This document shows positions 44,267 through 57,353 of a stretch of DNA of 64,000 bases, piece by piece. Numbering within the stretch: position 1 is the first letter of the stretch; every line of letters starts with the position of its first letter. Under the pieces are notes generated by a model. The model worked only from the letters and a program-made list of their open reading frames with translations. It did not search any database and was not told where the DNA came from. The position numbers and the translations under genes were made by a program. The DNA is from Plutella xylostella (taxonomy: Eukaryota > Arthropoda > Insecta > Lepidoptera > Plutellidae): NCBI RefSeq assembly GCF_932276165.1, contig NC_063986.1, positions 7,700,501-7,764,500 on the forward strand. The letters run 5' to 3'.

Positions 44267-45508
44267 GGTTCCCTACGCAATTTCGAAACCCTATTTCTAG
44301 AAAGTCGTTTCCAAAATGACGGTTTACCGATAGATTAATATAGCGAACGTTTATTTATCCAACACCCATTCACTCGATGGTTCGTTTTACCGAAAATTAT
44401 TTTATCGAAGTAACATTTTATATTTGGTCGTTGTATCGAAAATACAAATAACTATTTCACGGGTTATTTTCTATCAATCATTAAGTAATTTATAAGTATT
44501 TTCAGTATTAAGTAGATTATTACGATAATAATAAGTAGGTTTTTGGATGTATTTGTAGGTATAAGCAAAAAACGATTCTTAATTTATAACACTTTTTATT
44601 AATATAGGTAAACTTATAGTAGATTATAGCATAATAGTATAACAAAAAAAATATAATTATAAACAAACAAAAAACCCGACTGCACGCTAAAAAGATGAAA
44701 ACCAGGGACCAGCAGAGGGTTCACCATTTAGCTGAATGTTACTTAGAAAACGGCCTTGTGTGGCGGTCAAGTTGGTCCCCGCCTGCGATACTTTCCATTA
44801 ACATTGGGACTTGTTTTCATCTTTTTAGCGTGCAGTCGGGTTTTTTGTTTGTTTATAATTATGTATTTTTTTTTATTTGTAACTTTTTAGTTGTTTTTAT
44901 TTTATGAAATTTTACGTCAGTAGTCGGGTTTTACTTCATGAACATTTTTTTATTTCAATAATTTTGGTGTTGTTATTTAAATACCTACAATATGCATATT
45001 TTTGTAATTTGAAAATCAAGCCCTTTTATTTGATACCCCACACGGCATAGTTGGAAAATATTTTTTCGATTATCACATTATGTCCTGTAGAGGGCGCTAT
45101 GTACATTTTAATGTAACTTCACATAGCCTATAATCATCACGCTATTAATACGCTTCTAACGATACCTCATACATCAAAATCTATCAAGCCGTTTAGGTTA
45201 CAGGAGGGAACAAAGAAACAGACAAACATACATACATACATACATACAATCGAAAAACATTACCCTCCTCCTTCGGCAGTCGGGTAATAATAGTAATTCT
45301 GACCGATTCTAATAGTATTTCGAGAATATAAAGCACGGCTCAATTGACTATCGAGATAATAAAATTCGGTAAAACGAACCATCGGTAAAAAGGTTGTCGA
45401 GTAACCAAGCAATCAGGGAAACAAGTATTCGCTATATTAATCTATCGGTAAACCGTCATTTTGGAAACGAATTTCTAGAAATAGGGTTTCGAAATTGCGT
45501 AGGGAACC
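44267..45508. mobile_element. Long-TIR foldback element, interrupted by a nested repeat
   Basis: The left arm starts GGTTCCCTACGCAATTTCG (about 44267-44408). The right arm ends CGAAATTGCGTAGGGAACC (about 45351-45508). The arms share CGGTTTACCGATAGATTAA and TGGTTCGTTTTACCGAA in inverted order, roughly 140-bp arms with divergence. The centre is occupied by composite repeat copy 2 (44655-45286). There is no transposase frame, so it is non-autonomous. Confidence 0.8.
44655..45286 (+). repeat. Composite interspersed repeat, copy 2 (nested)
   Basis: This is the same unit as 40166-40805 in opposite orientation: foldback at 44655-44860, then the unique stretch, a (CATA)n microsatellite (about 45225-45248), and the end CTCCTTCGGCAGTCGGGT. 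Part of the left foldback arm is missing compared with copy 1. It lies inside the 44267-45508 element, so it inserted later. Confidence 0.8.
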
Positions 45509-48500
45509 TAAAATATCTGCCCCGACCGAGAAGGCACATAAGATTATGCTAGTGGCCTAAAAGTCTGCATTACAAATTACAACACACCACTAACTTTAGT
45601 ACTAACCACTGCGCCATTCAGTCATCCATACTTTTGCAGAAGTAATTTTTATCTTGTATCCAAATACACCCCCAACTCACGTCGCTCACAGGTCCGAAAT
45701 AGAGGGAGGTATGATCGCGGCCAAGATGCCTCGAGACCAATAGACCAACAAGGGGGTAACGTTTAATACAATGACATACGGATGTGGTTAAAGCAACAGT
45801 GTTCCAAATTTAATTTTTCGTAACCTAGAATAAACCCCCTACGCCTCCATCTTGTCAAATGAATACTAAATCACACCCACCATTTGAATTTCAATAAATA
45901 TTCCCACCTAATGCGTGTTTTATAAGCAATGGCCGGCTTTGCAACGGAACGTCTCAATCGGCCGTGTTTTGTTTTATGTATGTTGATGGTTGAGCTTTGC
46001 ATTTTGAGGTGGGGTTTCAGGATTTGTTTATAAGCAGCATGGATCATAATATCTTGGAAACTGGAATCTAAGTCTGATAAAATATCGTTTATTTTATTCA
46101 TATAAATTGTATAACAATCGACATTTTATAATATGTGATAACATACCTACACAGGCATAACAAATACTGACATAACCAAATATTACGCAACCACAATGAA
46201 AGTATGTAGACTTGGAACTACGAGCTTAACTAAAGTACGTAAGTATGGCGGCACAAAAACGCCCATTACCGAACAGAACAAGACGTGAGGTGTAACTAAG
46301 CGATAGAGGCTAATGCGTTTGAGGAAAAACATCCAGCTCTAGACGCCTTCTATTGGCGAACTGTTCGCTTTTTGTAGAGTGGTAGGCTGGCAGCGTTGCT
46401 GGGAACTAAAATAAGAATACCTACGTATAATGTTTTATACACCTACCTAAAGATGATTTTATGTAATGCAGGCTATAGCTTCTATCCATGTTTGAAATAT
46501 ATCTAATTTAATTCAGGATTTTTCAAGTGCAATTTTCAGCCACGTAGTGCCAGCTAGTAAAAAATTACTCTCTTCTTTTGAAGATCCTGAGGACATACTT
46601 GCCTATGTTTCATTTCCATTACCCCGATCGCCGTCCAAAAGTATCCTGAAACCCTTTCAGCGTTCATTTGTCTAAGCGCAGGAGGGTTCCGCGCCTGGTG
46701 CGTTCCTTCCCACGGTCTGTAGGTATTTGGACCGGCTCTCCCGCTAATCAACTAGAAAAAATATTTTGCCGAATCGGCCTCCCACTTTTTTTGTCACTGA
46801 CAAATGGTGCGGCCGTATGTTATATGTGGCAATTTGCTGGTCTGTATTAGTCTTCTGTTTCATTACCGTTTTCTTTCTTACGGAAACTGTGTTCGGTACA
46901 TTATAAACAAATGCTAGATTAGCCATGAATGAACAATATGTCGGCAAGGTAAGTAGAGTTCTCCCACGTCTAAACAAACAGTATAGACAGTTCAAAACTT
47001 ACCTAAAACAAACAGTCGATCCATCATTCCAATATTCCATAAACCTAATCCGATGGTGCTCTACATAAATACAAAATACATAATGCCCTCTCTGTTTACC
47101 ATTCGTCCGAAGGGCGTCATTCTTCCTCGCGTCCGGGCGATTTTTCTCAAAAACCGAACATGACAGATTCCTACAGTGATGGATCGGAGCGGGGCGGCTA
47201 ATCTGAGAGGGTGCCGAATTATAATACAGAGGGAGGCTGTCACATTTTTTTCTCCGACGGTTATTCCTGAGAGTGCGAAAGCATATCGATTCGGGGTTTG
47301 TAATTACGCGCGTTTGTTTGTGTATAGCTATCTTGTAACTTTTATAAGCTTTTGTTTTTATATTTATATTTTGAGTTGGTACTGAAAAAAAATTATAAAA
47401 TCATCAAATTGTACCTAAGAATTTCATCTACGTATAACCATATATATATTTTAACAAATAAAATTCAAACAGGAAACTGAATTGATAGTATTGATACTGT
47501 GATTCTGATATAATTTTGTTTGTAATTAATTGAAAAGGTTAAAATTATGTTCCAAAATCCAATAAGTAGAAAAATTATATAATCTTCTAGAAAAATTATG
47601 AGTTACTTATAAAACCTAATGTAAAATTGTGCATGTTAGTAAACCACCGTCACGAAAGAATTGGTCTTATTTTCTTCTTCCTTTTACCTAAATGACAAAC
47701 AAACTAAGCGGTCCATTCTTTAATTAGAACGGTAGTATTAAAGAGTTTAGGCAAACAAATTTCTTTTTAAGCTTCTTCCAATTTTTTCCCCCAGCGTTTT
47801 GATGAAAATCTTCATTCGTCGGAGGGCGAACTACCCTTGAAAAAAAAAGTATTATTAAAGAAGGAGACAGTTCGGGCAGCATTTGTAACTGTCGCGCGCC
47901 GTATGATGAAAAATTAGTTCAGTCTGTGTGACAAAGGCGCGCTAAACTTTCTATGGATAGTTATCTCTTTCTATCTTATTGAATCGAGCCGCGAGCCGGC
48001 GAGACGGGTAGCGTCGGCCGTGAGTTTCCAATAGCAAATGACACAGATAGCTTAGGGATGACCGTAGGAGCGAACAGCAAGTTTTTGACAGCACCCATTT
48101 GTTGTGTATTGAATATCAATATAATTCTGTGTGAGAGCCGAGTCGATTTTTGTCCCATAGTGGCGGTCCCTCTCGCCCGAAGTTTGGGCTCACAGATTAC
48201 AACCAATAGCAAATATTGGATTTGATTGATGAAGGTGCTAGGGTGCTCTATGTTGACATTCTTTTGGTGTGTGCTTTTGTTTTCTTTGGGATTTATCGAA
48301 AGTATTTTGGTGTTTTGATAGACAAAAGCTCTGCTACAGCCATAGGCTAGTTTTATTCACAAAATGGGTTTAATAATTGAAATTGTTGGATAGATTATTG
48401 CCTTTGATTGGCTTTAATTGTATCATCAGAGGAGCAGTGCAGTGCCTGAAAGAATATTATTATCATAGAGTTAATTATGATTAATTGATCTAAAATAAAA

Positions 48501-48628
48501 TAACATGCATACCAACCAAGGTCTATTCATAACATAACAGCAGATTTTACCCACAAACATTTTGTCCACACCTAGGTATTAACTCCAACTCTACTTTTGC
48601 GTTTATGTAATTTGCTGATTACAGCAAT
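45509..48628. other. Non-coding stretch, no gene identified
   Basis: No supported coding region was found. Unique GC-balanced blocks lie at 46554-47300 and 47870-48200. A weak inverted-repeat remnant around 45745-45850 (AAGGGGGTAACG ... AAACCCCCTACGC) may be an old MITE. Confidence 0.5.
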
Positions 48629-49842
48629 ATACAGGGTGGCCCAAAGAGTGACGTCCAAAGGAAAATGTTTGATTCCGTAGGTCAAGGGGTAGCCAAATCG
48701 CCCCCATGTATGTTCAGCAATTTTTAGTAGTTTAGGAGTTATCATTTTTTTTACTAATTTTCTACGAAAATGGACCTCAGTAGATCAATTATATTTTATT
48801 ATTTTTTTGGATAACTTTTTTAAATTATTTTTTATTTTTGTGTCATCCTCTTAAGTTGTTCTTTTAACCATAAAAGTTTCAGCTTCCTAGCTAAATACAC
48901 AACCTACATCTACGCAAGAAATTTTGCTTTAAGTCAAAAAAGTGACAAATGTAAAAAATATGACATCTGTCAAAAAGTGACATCTGAATGAAACAGAGAA
49001 GCGTATAGGCGACTTAAAGAAAATTTCTTGCGTAGATGTAGGTTGTGTATTTCTGTGGGAGGTCGCCATTTTGAAAATTTAGTGTGAGTAAATGTGTAAA
49101 ATAATTATTTGAGTTTATTTACTTAGTATTAATAATACAATTATCTCATAAATCTTACAACTCAGACTTAAACATTTTACTAAGAATTTACATTCAAAAA
49201 TGAAACTTAAATAAAAAAAAATGTAAATAATTTTATTTTCCCTTTAATTTGATACTTCTTCTAACTGAATTAGTCCTTAGTAATGACATAACAGGAATCT
49301 TTCAACTTTCTGAAACAATTTACTAATTAGGTAATTTCCACCCAAGTACCTTTGAAGGCTGTTTTCTTCAAATAATACCCCATTAAGCAATAGTTTATTT
49401 TTATTTTTATTTTATTTTGGAACCTTGCGGAGTTTTTAAAATTAATAAGGGACCATGAGAATATCTATTTCAATTTTTAATTTCAAGTAGAAAATTCAGA
49501 GCAGTCTAGCTCGATGATATAATTTGAACTTTCGACATAAAAATAACTAACTTACATTACAGCTAGGAAGCTGAAACTTTTATGGTTAAAAGAACAACTT
49601 AAGAGGATGACACAAAAATAAAAAATAATTTAAAAAAAACTATCCAAAAAATAATAAAACATATATCAATTAATAACACAATTAATCCACTGAGGTCGAT
49701 TTTCGTAGAAAATTAGTTTAAAAAATCATAACTCCTAAACTACTAAAAATTGCTGAACATACATGGGGGTGATTTGGCTACCCCTTGACCTAAGGAATCA
49801 AACATTTTCCTTTGGACGTCACTCTTTGGGCCACCCTGTATA
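48629..49842. mobile_element. Long foldback element, TIR TATACAGGGTGGCCCAAAG
   Basis: Arms of about 270 bp run inward from ATACAGGGTGGCCCAAAGAG (from 48630) and its complement CTTTGGGCCACCCTGTAT (to 49841). Both reach as far as the AGCTTCCTAGCT / AGCTAGGAAGCT region (about 48895 and 49561). TA flanks each end. The centre holds another inverted repeat (48896-49052). No transposase frame is present. Confidence 0.88.
48896..49052. mobile_element. Nested MITE inside the 48629-49842 element
   Basis: TACACAACCTACATCTACGC at the left pairs with GCGTAGATGTAGGTTGTGTA at the right, and CTTTAAGTC with GACTTAAAG. Between them are three TGACA(A/T)-type short repeats. It sits inside the larger foldback, so it is probably a secondary insertion. 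Confidence 0.75.
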
Positions 49843-52359
49843 AATCTCATAAAGTCAAATCTCAAAGTAGCTTAGCCATTTTTGCCTTTCTCACACAATA
49901 TGTTTCACACTCAGCATGTGCTCCTACTCACGCATCTCGTAGGTACTCATGTGCATACATCAACAGTGGCCACGACGGAGATTACGTTCTAATGGTCAAG
50001 CCATTCGCCTAACTGGCCGTCGCCTTACGTGGCCTACCGAGTATGGTGCAGCTAAAGCAGTGGGCCAACTTATGAATGAATACAAGCTAACCTGAGTACC
50101 TAATAAACCGGAGGATCGATTTGTTGTGCGGACAACTTTTGAACCGCTTCATTGAATTTATTTATAATGCAAAGTATACTATCATCTTATAAAATAACAT
50201 TTAGTAGATGACATGACAATTTAGTTTTTGCCAAAATATGAATTTTATGACCATCCCGTTTATATTACTTGGGTACTTACCTAATTAATTAGGCCGACAT
50301 TTCAAGAAATGTTAAATCCCATACTATCCATATTAATATAATTTCATAGATTTTTCAAAAAAAACTACTTATCTACCTACTTACTAGTAAGTAAGTAGTA
50401 ACAGATACTTAATTTCTTGCCATGATTATACAAATCCAGATCTTGTAAGCGTGCATCTTCCACCAGAGAGTTTGAAGTTCACTCACTGCTCCCACTACTT
50501 CAACCGTGTATGCTCTGGCCGCGTATAATCAATTGTCTCGAGAAGCAGATCAGCTTCCAGGTGTGAAGCAGCATTGGATATGGACTGCTGGGAAATTACA
50601 GTTCTGATGTTTCATCATCTGATACTGTTAGTTGTTTAGGTATGTGTGCAGCACTTAGCACTGTACACTCAAGTGTCTAAGTCCTGGACTAAAACTTTTT
50701 ATTTTTAACTTACATTTTAAATCTATTTAGTATTTGTGTTTATATTTATTAATTTCTTTATAATCTAATTGATGACTTGAATGAAGATAAGTAAGTATAG
50801 GTAGTTTAAATGAATGAATATTATTGTAATAGGTTGGAGTTCATCTGAACCTAGAGCCGGATGTTATCAGGCTAGGGAGGGTGAAATTCACAACTTCTTT
50901 CGTTACTCGAAAAACTACTTACTTTTTAATGTTCCAATTTTCTTCGGTGTCTGCGATTTGATTCCTAATTTAATATATTCTTCTATATGTATGACTTAGT
51001 GTTAAATTAATTTAAGGGTTGAGACGTTGCATACGTACTTACTTTTAATCCCGACAAACGAGAAGTTAAACAAACATCACGTGAACCCAATCACATATAC
51101 ACCGAGTGTCGAATCTCAGTGACCGCTGACCGAGGGTAGGTAGTAGGTACCGTACCGAGGACGACGCCGGCCGCAGGCAAACGACACGGGATTAGCCGGT
51201 AATGGCGAGACCATTCCACTAACTGCCGCCCCCGTACTCGCTGCTATACATAATTGATTATCCGCAAACCCTTCTGGTAACGGCGGTGTTGGGACTTGGT
51301 TACGTTGGGTTTGGATTTAGTGGAATCGGAAAGAAGATTGGCGGGTGTTGTGATGGAGTAGTGTTGCAAAATATGTAGGTATGATTTAGTACTGACATTC
51401 ATAATCATGATCGTCAGTCTGTATTCGTCCACTGTAGGGTCTGTAGGACATAGGTCTTGTACATAGAGCGCCAAAACACTGTCCTCGACTTTCCCAATCC
51501 TACCACTACTGGGTAGTTGTTTAACGTCAAGAGACCAGCAGGTAGAGGATTATAGGATGGACGTCCTACGCTACGGTTCCCTGTACTGAAAAAAACACAT
51601 TTAATGTAAACATATTTTCATATTGGCAAATACTGTTGTCCAACCTACAAATTAATACCTACATATTAATAATATTTCATCCTACGAATAAAAAAAAGAT
51701 ATTTAGTAACATGCAGTGCCGTTATACGCGGAGATTTACATAATAATATAAAAAAAACATGATATCAGTAACCTAAAGGTATGTATATAATAATATATCC
51801 AAGTGATTTACAATACGACGGTACAGAACACATTGTGAGAATACAGGTAATTAAACCGGGAACCAAATTCAAGGTTCAATCCCCGAATAATCGTATTAAT
51901 CTACGCCAAGATCGCCTTTTTTCCTCCGATGAATCTGTCACAGATTATCTTGGGCAATTACTCATTTCCTTTGGAGGAAGGCCAACTTGACAGCTGTCTT
52001 AAACCCTTTTTAACCAATGAGAATGTCATAGGCGCACGATTTACATTTAGTCGTTGTTTTTTTGTTCCGCGGCTAGCCCGATAAATTATGCTCTTTTTGC
52101 TGCCTGATGCCTGAGGTCCTATTAGTACTGCGTTAAGTAAATAATGCTATATTATTTTCGCTTTAATATAGGTACATTTACAGAAATACTATTCGGTATT
52201 CATGCAAATGTTTCAAAAACATACGGAATTTTTCAATAACCTTATTAATGTTATTATACATAGAATACTCAATCCATGTCCTAAAATACTTGCTCTACAT
52301 TCTAGGATTTTTTTTTCACATTAGCTACTTCTTGTCGCTCTTCCTGTTACTGCCAGTTA
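49843..52359. other. Non-coding stretch with a degraded repeat fragment
   Basis: No gene was recognised. At 51420-51495 the string CGTCCACTGTAGGG...GGACATAGGTCTTG...GAGCGCCA is a decayed copy of a very common lepidopteran retroposon 3' region. A GC-rich unique block lies at 51100-51245. A 69-codon open stretch at 51781-51990 has no recognisable motif. Confidence 0.5.
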
Positions 52360-52574
52360 CAGTGCCACAAACTTATCTGTTCCGGTGACAGCTCCCATAA
52401 ATGTCTAATATTTCTTCAATCTATAAGATTTTAAGTTTGCCTAAAGTGGTAATTCGCCCTTGCGGTTTTAATAAACCCATCTAATCTATATTATTATATA
52501 ATTTATTAGTGAGTAAAGAGATATGAATCAATTTAGTTCGATCTCACCGGAACAGATAAGTTTGTCGCACTGTA
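52360..52574. mobile_element. MITE-like element with 30-bp inverted ends
   Basis: The left end ACAGTGCCACAAACTTATCT continues to GTTCCGGTGA (52360-52389). It is the complement, with one mismatch, of 52545-52574 (TCACCGGAACAGATAAG...GCACTGT). About 155 AT-rich bases separate them. A separate hairpin follows directly (CGATTTTGACA ... TGTCAAAATCG, about 52578-52619). Confidence 0.75.
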
Positions 52575-54150
52575 CACGATTTTGACACATCAAAAGTTGC
52601 ATTCTGTCAAAATCGTACGAAAGTACATAACTGTCAGCTATCGATAGAGATAGAGTTATTGAAACGCAGTTAGTCTCATTGTTGGGCGATAGCAATAGCA
52701 CTTATTATTACCGTATGAGCTTACTGGATAATTGTTTCAGTATACGGTGACCCTATACATAGCTCAACTCTACTGTTGGTCGCTTTTAAAAAGAGCGACA
52801 CTAATTATTGCCGGGAATCTAATCCGGGACCTTCAGAGCTTTACATAATGTTTTAACCAACGCACCGTTCCGACATCAACAATATTATTAATCTTCAACG
52901 GAAATTAAAAATCTCCCACATACATCACTAAACCAAAACCTGTTATTAAAAAAGATGGCAATACCGCTATGTTCCCATAAAAAGGCTATCATCACGTAAT
53001 ATAGTGATAAACTCATTAAATCTAATAAATGATTCCCTATCACAACATCTCCACCAACTCTCGTTGGAAACAACCGTTGAAAACAAATAACCTCAATGAT
53101 ACATCATTTGTGTAGCCATCAATAACGCGGCGAAACTTCACATCGCTAACATCTCAATTTCTTGTATTGGAAACAACAATAATATTTCCTGAAACAGGAT
53201 ATTTATTTAAAACAAGGCGTTGATAAAGTAATTTTCTTTTAACCTTAACCATGTCTTTATGGACCGGTCATTACTTAGCAATGGTACACAGAGCTCCGCT
53301 GAGCAATGGCTACGAATTAATCAAAATGCCATATTTTTATCTCGCTCCTTTAGTGGCCCTCCCGCTCGCTCTAGACACGGATATCTCGTTTTTCGACCAT
53401 GTCGAGTAACAAATTCACCTCTTCTAACTTCCAATCAAATTACTACCCTATATCTTACGCGATTAGATCAGATTCACGTAGTAGCGGCGGTTCCATAGGT
53501 TGTTCTAGCTCCTGCTGAGTGCTCAGGTCTGGAGCCGTACTCTCGTGAGACGAAATTCCGAGTTTTTTTTCCTCTCAAGCACTTTTTCGTTTTTTCTGAA
53601 TGGACACAGGAAAAACGCTTCTTCCTCCGTTCATTTCTTACGCATTATCTCTTGATCATTAGTAACACCATTTTCTTTTATCGCTATTCCTAGTGAATTC
53701 ATTTGTTGAAAGCTACTTATAGGATATCAAAAACATATACCTAATTTCTTAAATATGTACATATGTAATTATTATTATGTAGTACAGTACAGTATCTTTT
53801 GTTCAATGACATATCTAACTCAGGAACTACAATGAACCGCATTGGTTCCTTACACATAAATGTTAACACTTCGAGCGAAAGACCCGACTCGAACCAAATC
53901 CCTACATGGCTATCTTTTAAACAATAGGGAGTCAAATCAATCTGTTTGTGTTCCAGGTGCAAAGACATCCGTCAACGAGGGACCAAGAAGCCCAGCAGAC
54001 GTATTGTGATCCAAAATGCTCAAATGCCACAATACAGATCAATAAGATTCGAATCTGGAATGCTACATGCGGGTGAACATTTGCATAGAATGGACAGATG
54101 AGGAGCGGCTTAAACTCATTTATCATCAGGTATAAAGGTGATCAATTGTA
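52575..54150. other. Non-coding stretch, no gene identified
   Basis: Apart from the hairpin at 52578-52619, nothing is recognised. Short frames at 53259-53498 and 53741-54126 have no motif support. Confidence 0.5.
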
Positions 54151-54580
54151 TAATTATTATTATTATTATTATTTATTTATTATCAGACAAGAAGTCCATA
54201 GCAGTTAGTAATACAATGTTCTTACATCTAGTGTTAGTAGGCATATATATACAACAAGAATATGTTAATTGGTGTGTAACCGCATCCATCTCTGAGTCAA
54301 TGGAGAGTCCCATCGATCAGCAAAGACACTGAGGATGCTGTTGGTACTGCAGCGGATGCGAGCCATCAGAGATGCACATCTGTTCCTAATGATGGCGGCA
54401 AAACAATTTATACTTGCTTCCATAAACATCCCCGAAGCACTACATCGCCACGGCAGCCCCAACAGAACCCTCAGTGCATTATTATACTGGACACGCAGGT
54501 CGCTGTATGTCCGCTGGGTAAAGTCCACCCATAGGCTGCAGGTGTAGAATGATTGACAGTAAGCTTTAAACAGCGTTACT
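54150..54580 (-). pseudogene. 5'-truncated LINE: C-terminal end of reverse-transcriptase protein
   Basis: On the minus strand, residues such as LRVQYNNALRVLLGLPWRCS followed by ...NRCASLMARIR... and ...FADRWDSPLTQRW match the conserved C-terminal tail of lepidopteran non-LTR retrotransposon proteins (downstream of the RT domain), as I know that family. The frame continues upstream to about 54580 and ends at 54265. An (ATT)n array at 54150-54175 on the plus strand lies at its 3' side, as expected for a LINE tail. Endonuclease and RT core are absent, so it is a dead-on-arrival 3' fragment. The clade is uncertain. Confidence 0.8.
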
Positions 54581-55319
54581 TTAACTGGCTTCGTACACCG
54601 TATAATACCTACAGAGTGATATTTACTTTAAGATCAAGATATGGTTTAAAGGTTAGGTTTGTGCAGTATTTTTTTTTCAAAATGCTAGTTCATTCACAAA
54701 GAGTTATGTAGGTATTTATCCTAAACGGAGAAAATACATTTATGTATCATGATTTATTCTTGCAGGTGATAAAATCTGCACATCCACGGCAGCAGCAGCG
54801 GCATCCTGCAACAATGAAAAATAAATATTTTTAAGAATTACAACTTGTGATAAGGACATAAAACTCTCCGACAAACAAAACCATACATCGCTGGTCTTAA
54901 TTAACCAAACATCCTGCCAACAGTAAAGGGGATTGGTGAATACGCAGAATGCATCACTGTTTGAGTGAGGAGATGGTGAATAGACCATTGTTGTCATATC
55001 TCTAGATAAACTACAGCATTAATCAATAACAAATGACAATAGGGCCGCTTACCTCAAACGATGAGCTCTAGGACCAAATATACTTGAGCTCCGAGGTGAC
55101 TCTGGTTTACCAGTCCGTAGTGCTACTATCAGGAAATGGAAGGGAGCGTGGAAGGTCATGACATTTTGGTGGTTGAGTGATACTTGGTGGTGTGTATTAT
55201 GATGTTGCAGACATCTTGAGAATTCAGTGGTTTTAGTAAATGTCTGGATCTACAGCTCTGAAATAGTTGATGAGATGTTAATGATATTTTGGTATATTTT
55301 TGAATAAAAGCATTTTGTC
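54581..55319. other. Non-coding stretch, no gene identified
   Basis: AT-rich DNA between the LINE fragment and the tandem array. Nothing was recognised. Confidence 0.5.
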
Positions 55320-56075
55320 ATTACTTCCTTGTTTAACTCGAAATCCTTATGAGATATCGAGAATCTCATGAAAATTAGGCTACACCCCGCAAAACTATAT
55401 TTTCTACACTTCAGACCCATATAAAAACGGTCAAGTCAGAATCTATACTAAAAAGAGGATGATTAAAAAAATAATTACGATCGTCTAATTATGAAACAAT
55501 GTTTCTCTCCTTATTTCCTCGTTATACTCGAAAACCGTAAGAGATATCGAAAAACTAATGAAAATTTGGTACCCCCTACGAGGACGCACCCCCGCAACAC
55601 AATATTCTCTACACGTCGGACCCATGTAAAAACGGTCAAGTCCGAATTTACACTACACAGCGGAAAAATCAAAAAAAATCATGAACGATATTTGGTCTAA
55701 TTTTGAATCAAACATTTCTCGTTATTTCCTCGTGTATCTCGAAAACCGTAAGAAATATCGAAAAACTATTGAAAATTTGGTACCCCTTACGAGGATACAC
55801 CCCCGCAACACTACATTCTCTACACGTTGGACCCATGTTAAAACGGTCAATTCCGAATCTACACTACAAAGAGGAAAAATCAAAAAAATCATCAACAATA
55901 TTTGGTCTAATTTTGAATTAATGCATTTCTCCTTATTTCCTCGTGTATCTCGAAAACCGTAAGAGATATCGAAAAACTATTGAAAATTTTGTACCCCTTA
56001 CGAGGATACTCCCCCACAACACTATATTCTCTACACGTTAGACTCATGTAAAAGCGATCAAGTCTGAATCATATA
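55320..56075 (+). repeat. Tandem array, ~211-bp unit, about 3.6 copies
   Basis: The phrase ACTCGAAAACCGTAAGAGAT (or its variants) recurs with CTCG at 55337, 55527, 55738 and 55949, giving spacings of 190, 211 and 211. Each unit carries TTATTTCCTCG, the CGAAAACCG block, GTACCCCTTACGAGGA, ACACCCCCGCAACAC, TTCTCTACACGT and AACGGTCAA. The first unit is the most diverged and shorter. 211 is not a multiple of three, so the modest frames in the array are not a protein repeat. Confidence 0.9.
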
Positions 56076-57240
56076 TTTTTTTTAAATATGTACGAAATTA
56101 TGTCAAGTTTCATTCATATGTACCCGTTTAGCCAGTTACTAATAACTTAAAAGCTACCATATTTTAAATAAAATGTTAAAATACCTACTTTCACAGAAAG
56201 TTACGTTAGGATAAGTTAGTAACTTCGTAGAATGTTAGATTTTTCGGAATTACTGCAACACAACATGAATGTAATCATACATAAGACCACTCTAAGATGT
56301 CGGATAACGGTTCTTGCCACGACAATCCCAAACTACCTACCCACACTGTTAGAGAGATATTTAAATGAATGTTCAAATAATTAATCAAAAACAAATAAAG
56401 ATGTCGTGGAAATAATGATTTATTCTGATCATAGATAAGGAGTTAATGAAAGGAATTTCTTGTGATGAAATAAGGTTTAATATGTGTTTTGAACACATAA
56501 GGTGAGGTTTAAAAGTCACATTAAATTAGTAGTAGGCAGAAACTCAACAATTTCACTATCAAACAGTTCAGTACTAGCTGCGTATTCTCCATATTTGTGT
56601 TTGATATCCAACAATGCTAAATAATACTTGATGAGAATGAGAATGCTTCAAATATGTGATGATGATGATGTAATATGAAATGATGTTGATAAATTGATCA
56701 CATTCCTATTGCATGATTGGCTTAACATACGAATTGATGTAGATAGATTTTTATACTTACATACCTAATTATACTTAAGTTTCATAGCGCTAGGTTTGTC
56801 TACGCATTTTCTCCACTCGACAACTCGTCTTCTCCAGCATGTTATCGTTTCCTCGGCTGATACTTATTCATTAATAATAAAATCAACCCTGTTAGGTATA
56901 CCAAATTAATTACAAATTTGAAGACAGTCCTGTAAACCCGTGGATGTAGGAAGATATTTATCATGAATCAGACCCCTCCATCCCTTCCAATCCAACCCTT
57001 TGTTTCCACGACACTGCGTTCAGACACAGGTTAAGGGATACTGGTAGGTATAGTTTCTGATTATTTACATTCTGTAATTAAGTTATGTTTCATGAGATAC
57101 ATAATAATATTATAATGTCATTAATATACTTTTATTATGTAGTCTGAGCCTATCTGAAACCTAGTTAAACATTGTGAGATATGGCGTTTCGACTTTCTCC
57201 GTGTTCGGCATCATAAGGGTCACAGTGACAGTTAAATAAA
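56076..57240. other. Non-coding stretch, no gene identified
   Basis: AT-rich DNA with a short GAT repeat near 56660. No coding or repeat content was recognised. Confidence 0.5.
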
Positions 57241-57283
57241 GTCCTTTTTTCTCTCCACCTTTAATTTGCAAGGTGCGGGTGCC

Positions 57284-57319
57284 TATATAAATAGAGTGAG
57301 CCGCCCGCGCGCCTCAGTT
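57284..57319 (+). promoter_or_regulatory. TATA + initiator core promoter
   Basis: TATATAAATAG at 57284-57294 lies 32 bases before the A of a TCAGTTG arthropod initiator (A at 57316), which is normal core-promoter spacing. The spacer is GC-rich (GAGCCGCCCGCGCGCC). An ATG in good context (CAAAATGG) follows at 57354. The layout closely parallels the promoter inside the neighbouring DIRS repeat. Confidence 0.6.
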
Positions 57320-57353
57320 GGTTTTTGATTTTTGAAGTGAACACTTCGGCAAA

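Noticed and set aside
51857..51890. GGTTCAATCCCC resembling a tRNA T arm
   Set aside because: No matching acceptor stem or A box nearby.
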